From Bettongia penicillata ogilbyi (taxonomy: Eukaryota > Chordata > Mammalia > Diprotodontia > Potoroidae), in NCBI GenBank assembly GCA_023548195.1, contig JAJHZJ010000014.1:18115718-18179717 (forward strand): 64,000 nucleotides of DNA, in the 5' to 3' direction. Both the position numbers and the translations under genes were made by a program. Positions 11,791 through 24,214 of this stretch are shown here, piece by piece. The notes beneath the pieces were generated by a model. It searched no databases. It was not told the origin of the DNA and saw only the letters and a list, made by a program, of their open reading frames with translations. Every line of letters begins with the position of its first letter. The stretch's first letter is position 1.

Positions 11791-11814
11791 TCCATTTTGT
11801 TTTGGCCATAAATT

Positions 11815-14400
11815 TTTCTCTTCTCCATAGATCTGACAAGTAAACTATTCCTTGCTCTCCCAGTTTGCCTATAGTATCAATCTTTATATCTGAATCATAT
11901 CCGCATTTTGATTTTAACTTGGTATAACATTTAAGTTGTTGGTCTATGCCTAGTTTTTGCCATATTATTTTCCAGTTTTCCTACCAGGTTTTATTAAATA
12001 ATGAGTTCTTATGCCAGAAACTGGAGTTTTTGGGTTTATCAAATAGTATATTGCTATAGTCATTGACTGTTGTATCTTGCATACCTAATCTACTCCACTG
12101 ATTCATCAGTCTATTTCTTAGCCAGTACCAAGTAGTTTTGATCATTGGTGTTTTATAATACAATTTAAGATCTGGTACAAGAAGGTGAACTTCTCTTGCA
12201 TTTCTTTTCTTAATTCTCTTGACATTCTGGACCTTTTGCTTTTCCAGATGAATTTTGTTAATGTTTTTTTTCCAGCTTTACAAAATAATTTTCGGTAGAT
12301 TCATTGGTATGGCACTGAATAAATAATTTAATTTAGGTAGAATTGTCATTTTTTACACAATTTTAGCTTGGCTTACCCTTGAAAAATTGCTATTTTTTAG
12401 ATCTGACTTTATTTATATAAAAGTGTTTTGTAATTATGTTGATAAATTTACTAAGTTTATTTTGGCAGATAGACTCCCAAATATTTTATATTGCATCCAG
12501 TAACTCTTAATAGAACTTTTATTTCTATTACTTGATGTTAGGTTTTGTTTGTAATATGTAGAAATGGCAATAACTTATATGAGTTTATTTTATATCCTGC
12601 AACCTTACCAAATTTGGTTATTATTTCAAGTGATGGGAATGGCATTGCATTTTTTCAAATGTCTTTTTGCATCTACTAAGATAATCATATGATTTTTGTT
12701 AGTTTTGTTGTTGATATGGTCAATTATGCTAGTTGTTTTCCTAATATTGAACCAGTCCTGAATTCTTGGTATAAATTCTACATGATCATAATGTATTATT
12801 CTTGTGATAAGTTGCTGGTATTCTCTTTGCTAATATTTTATTTAAAATTTCTCCATCTATATTCATTAGGGAAATTGGTTTATAGTTTTCTTTCTTTCTT
12901 TTGGCTCAGGTTTAGGTATCAGCACCTGGTAGGACATCTTCTTTGACTATTTTAACAAACAGTTTATATAGTATTGGAATTAAATTTTTAAATATTTGAC
13001 AGAACTTACTTGTAAATGCATCTGGTCCCAGAGAACTTTTCTTAGGGAGTTCAATGATGTTGTATTCAATTTCTTTTTCTGAAATGGAGTTAAGTATTTT
13101 ATTTCCTCTTCTGTTAATCTGGGTAATTTATATTTTTGTAAATATTAATCCATTTCACTAAGATCTTCATATTTACTGGCATACAATTGTGCAAAATAGT
13201 TCTTTATTATTTTGATTTCCTCTTCATAGGTGGTGAATTCACCCTTTTCATTTTTGATTCTGGTAACTTGGTTTCCTTCTTTCTTTTTTAAATCAAATTA
13301 ACAAAATGTTTATTTACTTTATTATTATTTTTTCCACAAAACCAGCCCTTCATTTTATTTATTAGTTAAGAAGTTTTCTTAATTTCAATTTTAAAAATCT
13401 CCCCTTTGTTTTGCAGAATTTCCAATTTGGTATTTAGTTGGGGATTTTATTTTGTTCTCTTTCTAGCTTTTTTAATTGCATGCATTGATCTCTTCTTTCA
13501 CTATTTTATTTGTGTATGCATTTAGAGATATAAAAGTTCGCTTAAGAACTACTTTTGCTGCATCCCATAAGTTTTGGTATATTTTCTCATTATATTCATT
13601 CACTTGGATGAAGTTATTGATTGTTTCTATCATTTGTTGTTTTATAATTCATTCCTTAAGATTAGATTATTTAGTTTTAATTTTTATTCTATCTTAACAT
13701 AACCCTTTATTACATGTAACTTTTATTGCATCATGATCTGAAAAGTATGTATTTAATATTTCTGCCTTTCTGCATTGGATGAGGTTTTATGCCCTAATAC
13801 ATGTGTGTTATATGCCAAGAACCACTTAGAAAAAATGTGTCTTCCTTTCTATTCCCATTCAATTTTCTTCAGAGGTCAATTACATATAACTTTTTAAAAT
13901 TTTATTCATCTATTTAATTTATTTCTTTTTCATTATGTGATTGGATTTATCTAGTTCTGAAAGGGACTGGTTGAGGGCCCTCACCAGTATAGTTCTGTTA
14001 CCTTTTTGTTCCCGCAGCTCCCTTACCTTTTCCTTTAAGGATTTGGATGCTATCCCACTTGGTGAATATATGTTTAGTACTGACATTACTCCATTGTCTA
14101 GTAGTACCTTTTAGCTGGATGTGGTCTCCTTCCTTATGTCTTTTAATTAGATTTATTTTTGCTTTTACTTTGAGATCAGGATTGCTACTCCTGCTTTTTT
14201 TTTTTTTACTCCAGCTGAAGCATAATATATTTTACTCCAGCCTTTTACCTTTACTCTGTATGTATTCCTCTGCTTCAATTGCATTTCTTGCAAACAATAT
14301 ATTGTAGGATTATGGCTCTTAATTCACACTGCTATCAACTGCTCTTTTGTGGGAGAGTCTATCCCATTCACATTCACAGTTATGATTACTATTTATGTCT
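11815..14400 (-). pseudogene. LINE-1 ORF2 remnant lacking the RT catalytic box
   Basis: ORF2 of L1 combines an N-terminal apurinic-type endonuclease with a central reverse transcriptase. Colinear alignment by eye with the copy at 24.2-28.1 kb covers the thumb (11,815-12,480), fingers (about 12,640-13,100), linker (13,100-13,950) and endonuclease (13,960-14,390). At about 12,630 the sequence jumps from the equivalent of 25,935 to that of about 26,250, so roughly 300 bp including the FADD box is missing. Near 13,970 the EN strand reads TILVRALNQSLSEL, where GD-L-N-type residues are expected. Frames are broken throughout. Confidence 0.8.
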
Positions 14401-17200
14401 TTTTCTCCATCCTCTTTTTTTCCCCATTTATGCTTTTCTCTCTCCTTTCTACCTTTCCCTGCTCAGTAGAGTTTTGCTTTTGACCACTGGCTCCTTCAGT
14501 CTTCCCTCTCTTGTATTAGTACCCTCCCTTATCTTCCCCTTTACCCTACTTCCCTCCTTTCTACCCATGCCCTCCCTTTTCTTTCCCATTTCCCCTCCTA
14601 CTTCCTATAGGGTAAGTCAGATTTCTATACCTAATTGATTACGTTATTCCCTCTTTAAACCAAATCTGATGAGAGTAAGGTTCAGATAATGCTCATCTTC
14701 CTCCCTACTTTACCTTTACTGTAATAGATTTTTGTGCCTTTTCGTATGATGCAATTTACCCTTGTCTGCTTCCTCCTTTCTCTTCTCCCAGTGCAATCTC
14801 TTTTCACTGCTTAATTAGATTTTTTGTAATCACAAAATCAATTTATATCCACTTGTTCTGTCTGTGCTTATCCCTTCTAGATGATATAATAACAATACAG
14901 TTGTCAAGAATTACAAGTGTCACCTTCCTTTGTAGTGATGTAAGTAAGCATTCCTATTCATGATACATTTTTTTCTTTCCTGTTTACATTTTTACACCTC
15001 TCTTTGTCATGTATTTGAAGATCAAATTTTCTTTTGAGCTCTCATCTTTTCATCAGAAAAATTTGGAAGTCCCATACTTCATTGAATGTCCATCTCTTCC
15101 CCTGAAAGATTATGCTCAATTTCACTGGGTTGTTGTTCACTGGATTGTTGGTTGTAATCAAAGCTCTTTTGATTTACAGTGTTGTATTCCATGCCCTTAG
15201 ATCTTCTGCAAGGTCTTGTATCATCCTGACTGTGGTTCCATAATATTTAATTGCTTCTTTTTAGCTACTTGCAGTATTTTGCCTTTGACCTGGTAATTTT
15301 GGAATTTGGCTTCAACATTCCTTGGTGTTTTCAATTTGGAATCTCTTTCAGGAGGTTATCAGTGAATTCTTTCAAGGGCTATTTTGGTTTCTGGTGCTAA
15401 GATCTCAGAGAAATTTTCTTTGATGTTTTCCTGAAAGATGCTGTCTAGACTCTTTCTTTTATTGTCATGGTTTAAATTGCCTCTCCAGGATGTAATTTCC
15501 AGTTCAGGTTTTTTTTTCTTTCAATGAAGTATTTTACATTTTCTTCTACTTTTTCATTCTTTTGTTTCTGTTTGAATGATTCTTGCTATGTCATTGAATC
15601 ATTAGCTTCCACTTGCCCAATTCTAATTTTAGAAGAATTGTTTTCTTCTATTAGATTTTGTATCTCCTTTTGCATCGTGCCCACTTTACTTTTTTCCCAT
15701 TTTAATTTTTAAGGAGCTCTTCTCTTCAGTGAATTTTTATGCCTCCTTTCCCATTTGACAAATTGTATTTTTAAGGACTTGCTTTATTTTTTCATCAGTT
15801 AAGTTATTTATTTTTAAAATGTTTTAATTAACTTTAGTTTTCAACATTCACTTCCCCAGATTTTGAGTTCTGTATTTTCTCCCCTTTCTTCCCTTCTGTC
15901 CACCCCAAGACAGCATGCATTCTGATTTCCCCTTCCCCCAATCTGCCCCCTTCTATCACACCCCTCCCTTTTCTTATCACCTTCCCCTCCATTTTCTTAT
16001 GGGGTAAGATAGATTTCTAAACCTCATCGTTTGTATGTCTTATTTCCTAGATTCATGTAAAAACAACTTTTAATATTAATTTTTGAAACTTTGAGTTCCA
16101 AGGTCTCTGCCTTCCTCCCTCCTCACCCATTCCTATTGAGAAGGGAAGCAATACAATATAGGATATACAGGTATAGTCATGTGAAATACTTTCGTAACAG
16201 TCACACTTTTGAAAGACTAACTATTTCCTTCCATCCTATCCTTCCCACATTTACTCTATTCTCTCTTTTGACCCTGTCCCTTCTTAAAATGGTTTACTTT
16301 GAATTATCCCCCTCCTTCCATTTTCCCTCCCTTCTATCATTACCCTATCCCCCACTTATCTCCTTCCCTCCTCCTTTTCTGTAGGGAAAGAGGGAATTTC
16401 ATTCAAAATTGAGAGTGCATGTTATTCCCTTCTTAAGCCAAATCCAGTGAGGGGAAGGGTCACTCTTTCCCTCTCACCTTTTATAGCAAAAGCTTTTTCT
16501 TGCCTCTTTTATGTGAGAGAGAATTTGCCTCATTCTATTTCTCTCTTTCTCCTTCTCCCAACATATTCTTTTCTCACTCTGTAATTTTATTTTTTTAGAT
16601 ATCATCCCTTCATATTCAACTCACTCTATGCCTTCTGTCTATATGTATATAATCCCTCCAACTACCCCAATACTGAGAAAAGTCTCAGGAGTTACAAATA
16701 TTATCATCCCAAGTAGAAATGTAAGCAGTCCAACTTTAGTAAGTCCCTTATGATTTCTCTTTCCTATTTATATTTTCATGCTTCTCTTGATTTTTGTGTT
16801 TGAAAGCCATTTTTTCTAGAATGTTTGAAAGTCCTTTATTTCATTGAATGATCATTTTCCCTCCTAAAATATTATGCTCTGTTTTTCTGGATAGGTGATT
16901 CTTGGTTTTAATCCTAGATCCTTTGATGTCTGGAATATCATATTCCAAGTCCCTTAGTCCCTTAATGTAGAAGCTAGTAGATCTTTTGTTATCCTCATTG
17001 TATTCCCACAGTACTTGAATTATTTCTTTTGGCTGCTTACAATATTTTCTCCTTAACCTGGGGGCTGTGATATTTGCTTATAATATCCCTAGAAGTTTTC
17101 CTTTTGGAATCTCTTTCAGAAGGCGATTTGTGGATTCTTTTAATATTTATTTTCTCCTCTTGTTCTGGAATATCAGGGAAGTTTTCTTCAATATTTTTTT

Positions 17201-18343
17201 TATTGTTTTAGTTTTATTAATTTATTTTAAGTTTTCAACATTCATTTCCCCAAAATTTTGAGTTCCAAATTTTCTCCCCATCTCTTCCCTCCCCCACCCC
17301 AAAATGCCTTATATTCTGATTGCCCCTTCCACCAATGTGCCCTCCCTTCTAACACCCTTCCCTTCCCTTATCCCCATCTTCTCTCTTGTCTTGTAAGGCA
17401 AAATAAATTTCTGTACCTGTATTTCTTGTTTCCCAGTTGTACACAAAAACAGTTCTCAATATTTGTCCCTAAAAATTCGAGTTTCAACTTTTCTTCCTCC
17501 CTCCCTCCCCACCTATCCCCACTGAGAAGGCAAGCAATTCAATAGAGGCTATATCTGTGTAGTTTTGCAAATGACTTCCACAATAGTCGTGTTGTATAAG
17601 ATTAACTATATTTCTCTCCATCCTATCCTGCCCCCCCATTTCTTCTATTCTCTCTTTTGACCTTTTCCCTCCCCAAGAGAGTTTACTTCTAATTGTACCC
17701 TCCTCTCATTTGCTGTCCCTTCCATCATCCCTCCCTACTCTGCTTCTCTCCTTCTCTCATACTGTCCTGTAGTGTAAGATAGATTTTTGTACCAAAATGA
17801 GTATGTGTGTTATTCCTTCCTTGGGTCAAAAGTGATGAGATCAAGCTTCACATTTTCCCTCTCATTTCCCTTCTTTCCCTCTCCATTGGAAAAACTTTTT
17901 CTTGCCTCTTCTTATGAGAGATGATTTACCTCCACTGCCTGCTGCTGCTGCCAATTCCTGGGGCTGGGTCTAGGGGAAGACCCTGTTCCCTTCTCGCTCT
18001 GGTTGAAAAACGCTTCTCACTGGCCTTCAGTGCCTGTGGGTTAAGGGACCTGTGAACTGCCACTGCTGCCAGGGATTCTGTCCCTGAAACCTGATGTGGC
18101 CCTGCTCCTCTCAGTACTACACAGCCAAAGCTGGGTTGGCCTCAGCCCCACATGTTGTGCAATGGACCTTTCCCATCACCCTTCCAATTCACCCTGGGCT
18201 GGAAATCTCCTCCACTCTGTTGTTCTGTGGCTTCTGCTGCTCTAGAATTTGTTGAGAGTCTTTCTTTACCAGTATTTTATGGGCTGTGAGGAAAGAGCTA
18301 CAGTATGTGCATTTTTCTACTCTGCCATGTTGGCTCTACCCTC
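17201..18343 (-). mobile_element. ORF-less HAL1 derivative (3'UTR joined to 5'UTR)
   Basis: About 735 bp of HAL1 3'UTR (17,201-17,935) passes at about 17,935 directly into the GC-rich HAL1 5'UTR (17,936-18,343), with start GGGTAGAGCCAACATGGCAG. The entire ORF1 is absent. Flanks CAATATTTTTTT (17,190-17,201) and CAATAATTTCTT (18,344-18,355) are a degenerate TSD. It inserted in ORF1 of another HAL1. Confidence 0.8.
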
Positions 18344-18834
18344 CAATAATTTCTTAAAAGATGATGTCTAGGCAATTTTTTTTTTATCATGGCTGATAAT
18401 TTTTAAATAGTTTTCCTGGATCTCTTTTCCAAATCAGTTGGTTTTCCAATGCTATATTTTCTATTGCCTGCTTCTTTTCATTCTTTTGGTTTTGTTTTAT
18501 AATTTCTTGATTTTTTCATAAAGTCATTAGTTTCCATCTGCTCCATTCTAATCTTTAAGGAATTATTTTCTTCAATGAACTTTTGGACCTCCTTTTCCAT
18601 TTGCCTCATTCTTCTCCATTGACTTTTTGGATCTTTTTGCCATTTGGTTTAGTCTATTTTTTAAGGTGTTATTTTCTTCACCATTTTTGGGTCACCTTCG
18701 GCAATCAGCTGACTCAGTTGTCATGATTTTATTGCATTACTCTCATTTCTCTTCCCACTTTTTCCTCTACTTCTCTTACTTGATTTTCAAAATCCTTTTT
18801 GAGCTCTTCTATGGCTTGAGACAAATTCGTATTT

Positions 18835-19627
18835 ACTCCCTCATCCTCCTTATACCCCCTCCACACTCCCTTTCTGAGACAACTTACAATCTTTATAGGT
18901 TCTATACATACATTTCACCATAGTCATGTTGAATAGAAGAATTAAAATGAATGGGAAAAACCATAAAACAAGACAAAACATAACATAACAAAGCACAAGA
19001 AAATGATCCAGTTCCATAGTTCTTTCTTTGAATGTGGAAGACATTTTGCCTCAAAAGTCCATTGGGAATTTTTTAGGTCCTTGCATTGCTTTGAAGGACT
19101 GAGTCTATCAGAAAAATTCCTCGCACACTGTGGTTGTTGCTGTGTACAAAGTTCTCCTGGTTCTTTTCCCTTCACTCAGCGTTGGTTCATATAAGTCTTT
19201 CCAGGCCTCTCTGAAGTCTTCCTGTTCATCATTTCTTATAGCACTATAGTTTTCTATTACATTCATATACCACAACTTGTTCAGCCATTCTTCAATTGAA
19301 GGGCATTCCCTTGATTTCAAATTTTTGGCCACCAGAAAGAGAGCTGCTATAAATATTTTTGTACATGTGGGACCCTTTCCCCTTTTTATGATCTCTTTGG
19401 TATACAGTCCTAGAAGTGATGCTGCTGGGTCAAAAGGTATGCACATTTTTTTATCCTTTTGGGCATTGTTCCAAATTGCTCTGCAGAATGGTTGGATTTG
19501 CCCACAGCTCCAACAAAACTGAATTAGTGTTCCAACTCTCCCACACTTTCTCCAACATTTATCATCTTCCTGTTTTGTCATGTTTGCAAATCTGATAGGT
19601 GTGATGTGGTACCTCAGATTGTTTTGA
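18835..19627 (-). mobile_element. 5'-truncated LINE-1, 3' end, with 12-bp TSD
   Basis: Flanks AAATTCGTATTT (18,823-18,834) and AAATTCATATTT (19,628-19,639) form a TSD with one mismatch. The insert has the L1 3'UTR and the ORF2 C-terminus. On the minus strand, from the truncated 5' edge at 19,627 down to 19,108, one frame stays open. It includes the zinc-knuckle-like region (QEDDKCWRKCGRVGTLIQF, where the usual HCWW is changed) and NDEQEDFREAWKDLYEP. The open frame suggests a relatively young insertion. Confidence 0.9.
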
Positions 19628-20302
19628 AAATTCATATTTTTCTTAGGGGCTTTGGACAAAGGGTCTTTGACTTTGTTGTCCTCTTCTGTTTGTACATTTT
19701 GATCTTCCTTTTCACCAAAGTGAGATATTGTAATCTGTTACTTTTTCTGTTTTTTTCTCATTTCCCTAGCCATTTACTTGAGTTTTGAGTTCTTTGTCAA
19801 GGTAGCTCTCTGCTTCCAGTGGGGGTGGGGAGTGTACTGTCAGGCACTGGATCCCCCCACAATCTGTAGAGCTCCAGAAACACCTGCTGCTGCCCTTGCT
19901 GTTGCTGCAGGCTGCTCTGAGGCTGGGGCCTGAGCACTTTACTCTCTTATACAATTCAGGCAGATTTCTTTCCACTGACTTTCCCATTTGTCTTCAGTAT
20001 TTTGGGGTTGTGAAGTCTGGAAACTACCACAGATTCCAGTGATTCAGTCCCCGTAGGCCTACTCAGGTCCTGTCAGTGTGCAGCCCGTGCTAAACTGTAC
20101 CTTACTCCCAGCCCAGCATGATAGAAGCTGCCTGTCAACCTTCCAGTTTGTCTTGGGCTGGATATTTGCTTCACTCAGTCATTCTGTGGGTTGTGCATCT
20201 CCAGAATTTATTCAGAGTCATTCTTACAGATACTTGACTGGGTTTGAGGGCAGGGCTCTGGCAAGTCCTTCCTTTTACTCTGCCATTTTGGTACTACCCC
20301 CC

Positions 20303-21360
20303 AAAGACTTGTTTTCTACAGTTAAATTTTGCCATTCCTTTTCCAAACCATTGACTCTCTTTTGCATATCTCTCATTTCTTTTCCCATTTTTTCATCCTA
20401 CTTCTCTTATTTGACTTTTAAAATTCTTCTTGAGCTCTTCCAAGAAGGCTTTTTGGGTTTGAGATCAGTTCATATTCCCCTTTGAAGTTTCAGATGTCAG
20501 TGTATTGGCGATGGTATCCTCTTCTAAATTTGTGCCTTGCTCTTCCCTGTCCCCATAGTAAGAATCTCTGGTCATCGTCAGTTTCTACTTTTTGCCCATG
20601 GTGTTTGCCTAATTCTTGACTTTTAGAGTTGAATGCAGCACTGTAGTACAGGGGCCACTGACCAAAGGTTTTTTTTGCTGGTTGCTGATCATTGACTTTG
20701 TGCACTGGAGTGCTAAATCCTGGTAATTAGAAGCTCTATAGGTCTGATAGCTTACTTGGCACCGTGCTGGGATCAACAACACTGGAGCTCTTGGAGTGGG
20801 CATGGAGAGTCTGGCCCCTGGGAGATGACTGCTCACCTATGCCTTACATTGGCTCCTGCTCACTTGGGCTTTGGACTCAAATGCTTGACTCCTAGAGTAT
20901 GTCTGCCTGTACACTGGAGCTATGGCTGCTAGATTTGTGCTTCCTGGAGTTGTTCTAAGGTGCCAGGAGATTTGGCTGCTTGAGAATGCCAGCACATGTG
21001 GTTGTTGCCATTTCCCCTGCCTGTGCTGAGGCACTTGGAATGGATTGAGATTCTTTTGTTGGTGCTTGCTTGCTCCACTACCCTGGGGCTCAGGATCTCA
21101 TCCTGGTTTGCTGAGGTGGGATTTAATGCTGGCTTTCTGGGAACCCTCCTATTCTGTGCTGCTCCTCCTCCCCTCCCTGAGTGAAAGGGACCTTTCCTGT
21201 TAATTCCCCAAACTTCCTGGGCTACAATACTGCTGTACCCCTTCTTTCTTCTGGCTCAGTATTCCAGGATTTTTTCTGTGGTGGTATTTTTTGGGGTTTT
21301 CAGAGGTCAATACAGAAATATGAGAGCAACTTACTTCTTACTCCACCATTTCAACTCCCA
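20303..21360 (-). mobile_element. LINE-1 ORF1 N-terminus and 5'UTR
   Basis: This is the 5' part of the 11.8-21.4 kb L1 beyond the HAL1 insertion. 20,316-20,510 is the start of ORF1 and the remainder is a GC-richer 5'UTR with no conserved open frame. The 5' end carries GAAATGGTGGAG at the position where other copies have an AAGATGG box. Confidence 0.7.
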
Positions 21361-22811
21361 GAAGAATTTCAAATTTCTTTCCATAGTGATTTTACTAATT
21401 GACAATTCCACCAACAATGCATTCGTAAGTCTGTCTTCATATAACTTCATCCAGCACTGAGTATGCCCTTTTTTTCTCATATTGCCAATTTGCTAGATAA
21501 GAAACAAAAGCTGAGCTTTGGTTTGATTACAATTTTTTTATTATTATTGCTTTTGAGCATTCTTTCAAGCAGTTGATAACAGTTTTCAATTCTTTGAAAA
21601 AATTTTAAAAATATCCTTTGATTACCTATCTGTTGGGGACAGGCATTTGTATGTGTGTGTGTATTTTTACATATGTCTCTTAATTGTCTATATAGCTTAA
21701 ATGCTAAACTATTATGTAAGAAATTTGATGCAAATGTCTAGTATTTGATACAAATGTTTTTTCCCCATTAATTTTGTTCATACAAAGTCTTTTCAATTTC
21801 ATTTGATAGCAATTATTTATTTTTCTTTTCTGTTATTGCTCCTGTCCTTCGTTTTGTAAATAATTAATTTTCTTCCCCCTAGCTGTGAAAGATTCACCTA
21901 TAAATTTTGTGGTAAGATATTTAATATTCAGGTCATGTATCCATCTGGAATTTATGACAGAATATAATGTAAGATGTTGGTCTATTTCTTCTAGTCTGCT
22001 TTCCAATGTGTCTGGCATTACTTATCAAACAGGAAATTCTTTCCTAGTTAAGGTATGCTTTTGAGTTTATTAAACATGGAGTTGTTGAGTCCTGTTACTT
22101 CTGATTTTCTCTATTCTGTTCTTTTTCATTGACTTACTTTTCCACTTTTTTACCCGTATCAAGTAGCTTTAATGATAGATTTTCTTCACTCCTATCTCCC
22201 CCTATTATTTTCCTTGATATTCTAAACCTTGTGTTCTTTCAAATGAATTTTCTTATTTTCTGTGAAAGTATCTTTTTAGTAACTTGATTGTTATAGCTGG
22301 AAATATTTAAATTAACTTTGTCAGGATCATCATTTGAATTTAATTGACCTGATCAAAATGATCACTGAATATTCTTCCAGTTATTTAAATTGTTCTTTAT
22401 TTATTGAACAAAAACTGTTTATAATTGAATCTATACAGGTATTATATTTGCTTTGGTAGATTCATTCCCAAATATTTTATATTTTATAGCTACTTGTAGG
22501 AATATTTTTCCTACAATTACTTTCTCCAAGATTTTGTTATTATTTCACAGAAATGTTAATGAATTTTGTGGATTAATTCTATAGACTGAAACTTTACTGA
22601 AGCTATCACTTTTCTCAATTGGTTTCTTTACTTTTCTAAGTCAACCATGATGTCATAAGTAAATAGGAATAGATTTGTTCTCTCAAACTACCTTTGCATA
22701 TACCTTCAGTGAACTTCCAGGGTAGAGAACTCTCCAAGAATTTGTAGAGAAAGCTAGGAAAGAGAATCAAGAGTACCACATGGAGAGAAATATTCTTACA
22801 TTTATTGGGAA

Positions 22812-22814
<3 letters not shown>

Positions 22815-22858
<44 letters not shown>
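22815..22858. repeat. (TA)n microsatellite
   Basis: About 22 TA units. Confidence 0.97.
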
Positions 22859-22860
<2 letters not shown>

Positions 22861-23370
22861 ATAGCAGGTATTATTTGTGTTTGGTTTTAGGTAGTTACTT
22901 CTTATAATATTAGAAAAGGTTTTTCTATGCTTATATTTTGTATGCTCTTAAGCATAATCCTATTTTATTGTACTTTGTTAAAGATTCTTTCTACATCTAC
23001 TGAGGCAATCATGTGATTTTGCACATCTTTGTTTTTAATATGACTAATTATGTTAAACCATCCTTGCCTCCCTAGTATAAACACAAATTGGTCTTAATGA
23101 TGGAGTTCTTTAATGACCTGTTGTAATCTCTTTGACAAGACATTATTTAACATTTTTAATCAATATTCAATGGTGATATCAGTTTATATTTCCTTTTCAT
23201 AATCCATTCATGATTTGGTTATTAGGGCTATATATGTCTCATGAAAAGAGTTTGATATAAGCATATTTTTTCATCTTTCTTATTTTCAGAAGTTGTCATA
23301 AAGCTTCTTCTAATATCAATTTGCTCAATTTTTATTTTCCCTTTTGTTTATCTTTCTGACTCTTGTCTGG

Positions 23371-23575
23371 AGTCAGGAAGATCTGAGTGCAAATGTGGCC
23401 TCAAGCATCTCATAGCTGTGTCACCTTGGGCAAGTCACTTTGCCCTGTTTGGCTCAGTATCCTCATCTGTAAAATGAGCTGGAGAAGTGAATGGCAGACC
23501 ACTCTAGGATCCTTGCCAAGAAGACACCAAATGTGGTCACAAAGAGTCAGATGCAAATGAAATGACTGAACAATA
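23371..23575 (+). mobile_element. SINE, head-truncated, BovB-like tail
   Basis: Begins TCTGGAGTCAGGAAGATCTG, continues CACCTTGGGCAAGTCACTTT and CATCTGTAAAATGAGCTGG, and ends CACAAAGAGTCAGATGCA then ATGACTGAACAATAAC. It is the same family as the SINE at 10.2 kb but lacks the A-box head. It interrupts the old L1 endonuclease region. Confidence 0.8.
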
Positions 23576-24214
23576 ACAAAAATTGTCTTCTTGCAACTTA
23601 GTAAACTATTACTTTATTCATATAGATTCTAGGCAATTTGGATAATGTTTAACACTGATATTGGTTTGTTTTCTATGGTTCCTTTAAGGATAATATGATT
23701 TCTTTGCAAGTAGCTCTGTTTCTTTTAAAATTGTTTTTACATTTCACCCGATGTATAGTAAATTTTGTTCCTACCTCTAATTTTCATTCAATATATAATT
23801 ATTTTTCAGATGTACTTTTGGTAAGTAATAGATCGTGAGGTTTTCTTTTCTTTTTTTTTAATTTTTTAAATTTATTTTTTATTTTTTTTAATGTTCTACA
23901 ATCACTTCCTTAAAGTTAAGATTTTATCCCTCCCATATCTTCCCCCCACTAGCCCCCTCCTTCCCCATGACAGCATACAATTCTGTATAGGTTCGACATA
24001 TACTTTCCTATTGAGCACATTTTCACTATAGTCATGCTACATAGTCGAACTAAAATGAATGGAAGAAATCATATAACAAATCAAAACATAATACACTAAA
24101 ACACACACACACAAACATGATCTGGTACATTCTGCGAATGACTTCCATATTTCTTTTTCTGAGTGTGGAAGGCATTTTGCCTTAGGAAACCACCATTGGG
24201 ATTTTTTTTTTTTC

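Larger units (their letters stand above)
15786..20302 (-). mobile_element. HAL1 (half-L1), near full length, split by two insertions
   Basis: The 3'UTR (15,830-16,750), ORF1 (16,790-17,190, 18,356-18,834 and 19,640-about 19,790) and 5'UTR (to 20,302, start GGGTAGTACCAAAATGGCAG) are all present, and no ORF2 lies between them. The flanks AAGGACTTGCTTT (15,773-15,785) and AAAGACTTGTTTT (20,303-20,315) are a 13-bp TSD with two mismatches. It is interrupted by an ORF-less HAL1 derivative (17,201-18,343) and an L1 3' end (18,835-19,627). HAL1 elements are known L1 relatives that keep only ORF1. Removing the two inserts leaves about 2.6 kb, the size of the intact copy at 57.4 kb. Confidence 0.85.
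11795..21360 (-). mobile_element. LINE-1 (3'-truncated) hosting nested HAL1 insertions
   Basis: On the minus strand this reads 5' end near 21,360 (GGGAGTTGAAATGGTGGAGT start), 5'UTR (about 20,510-21,360), ORF1 (20,316-20,510 and 14,990-15,772), inter-ORF pyrimidine tract (14,400-14,990) and ORF2 (11,815-14,400). ORF1 is split by a 4.5-kb HAL1 insertion. ORF2 ends near 11,795 without its C-terminus or 3'UTR. Colinearity with 25,110-28,000 supports the assignment block by block, except for a gap at about 12,630. Confidence 0.85.
21361..23850 (-). pseudogene. Old LINE-1 ORF2 remnant
   Basis: Minus-strand ORF2 can be followed from the C-terminal region (21,361-21,480) through thumb (21,800-22,500), palm (about 22,640, with a decayed FADD box) and fingers (22,866-23,345) to the endonuclease (23,580-23,850). 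It is interrupted by about 170 bp of unassigned sequence with a TA microsatellite (22,690-22,860) and by a SINE (23,371-23,575). It is much more diverged than the copy that follows. Confidence 0.7.

Noticed and set aside
11795..11815. Clean 3' end of the 11.8-21.4 kb L1
   Set aside because: No poly-A tail or 3'UTR and no TSD partner for the 5' end at 21,360, so I treat it as 3'-deleted rather than a natural end.
20078..20485. Plus-strand 135-codon frame
   Set aside because: Antisense to HAL1 5'UTR and L1 ORF1; no independent support.
23800..23870. TSD for the 5-kb L1 (TTGGTAAGTA versus TTGGTAAATA)
   Set aside because: The left candidate is not adjacent to the poly-T tract and the flank is low complexity; match may be chance.
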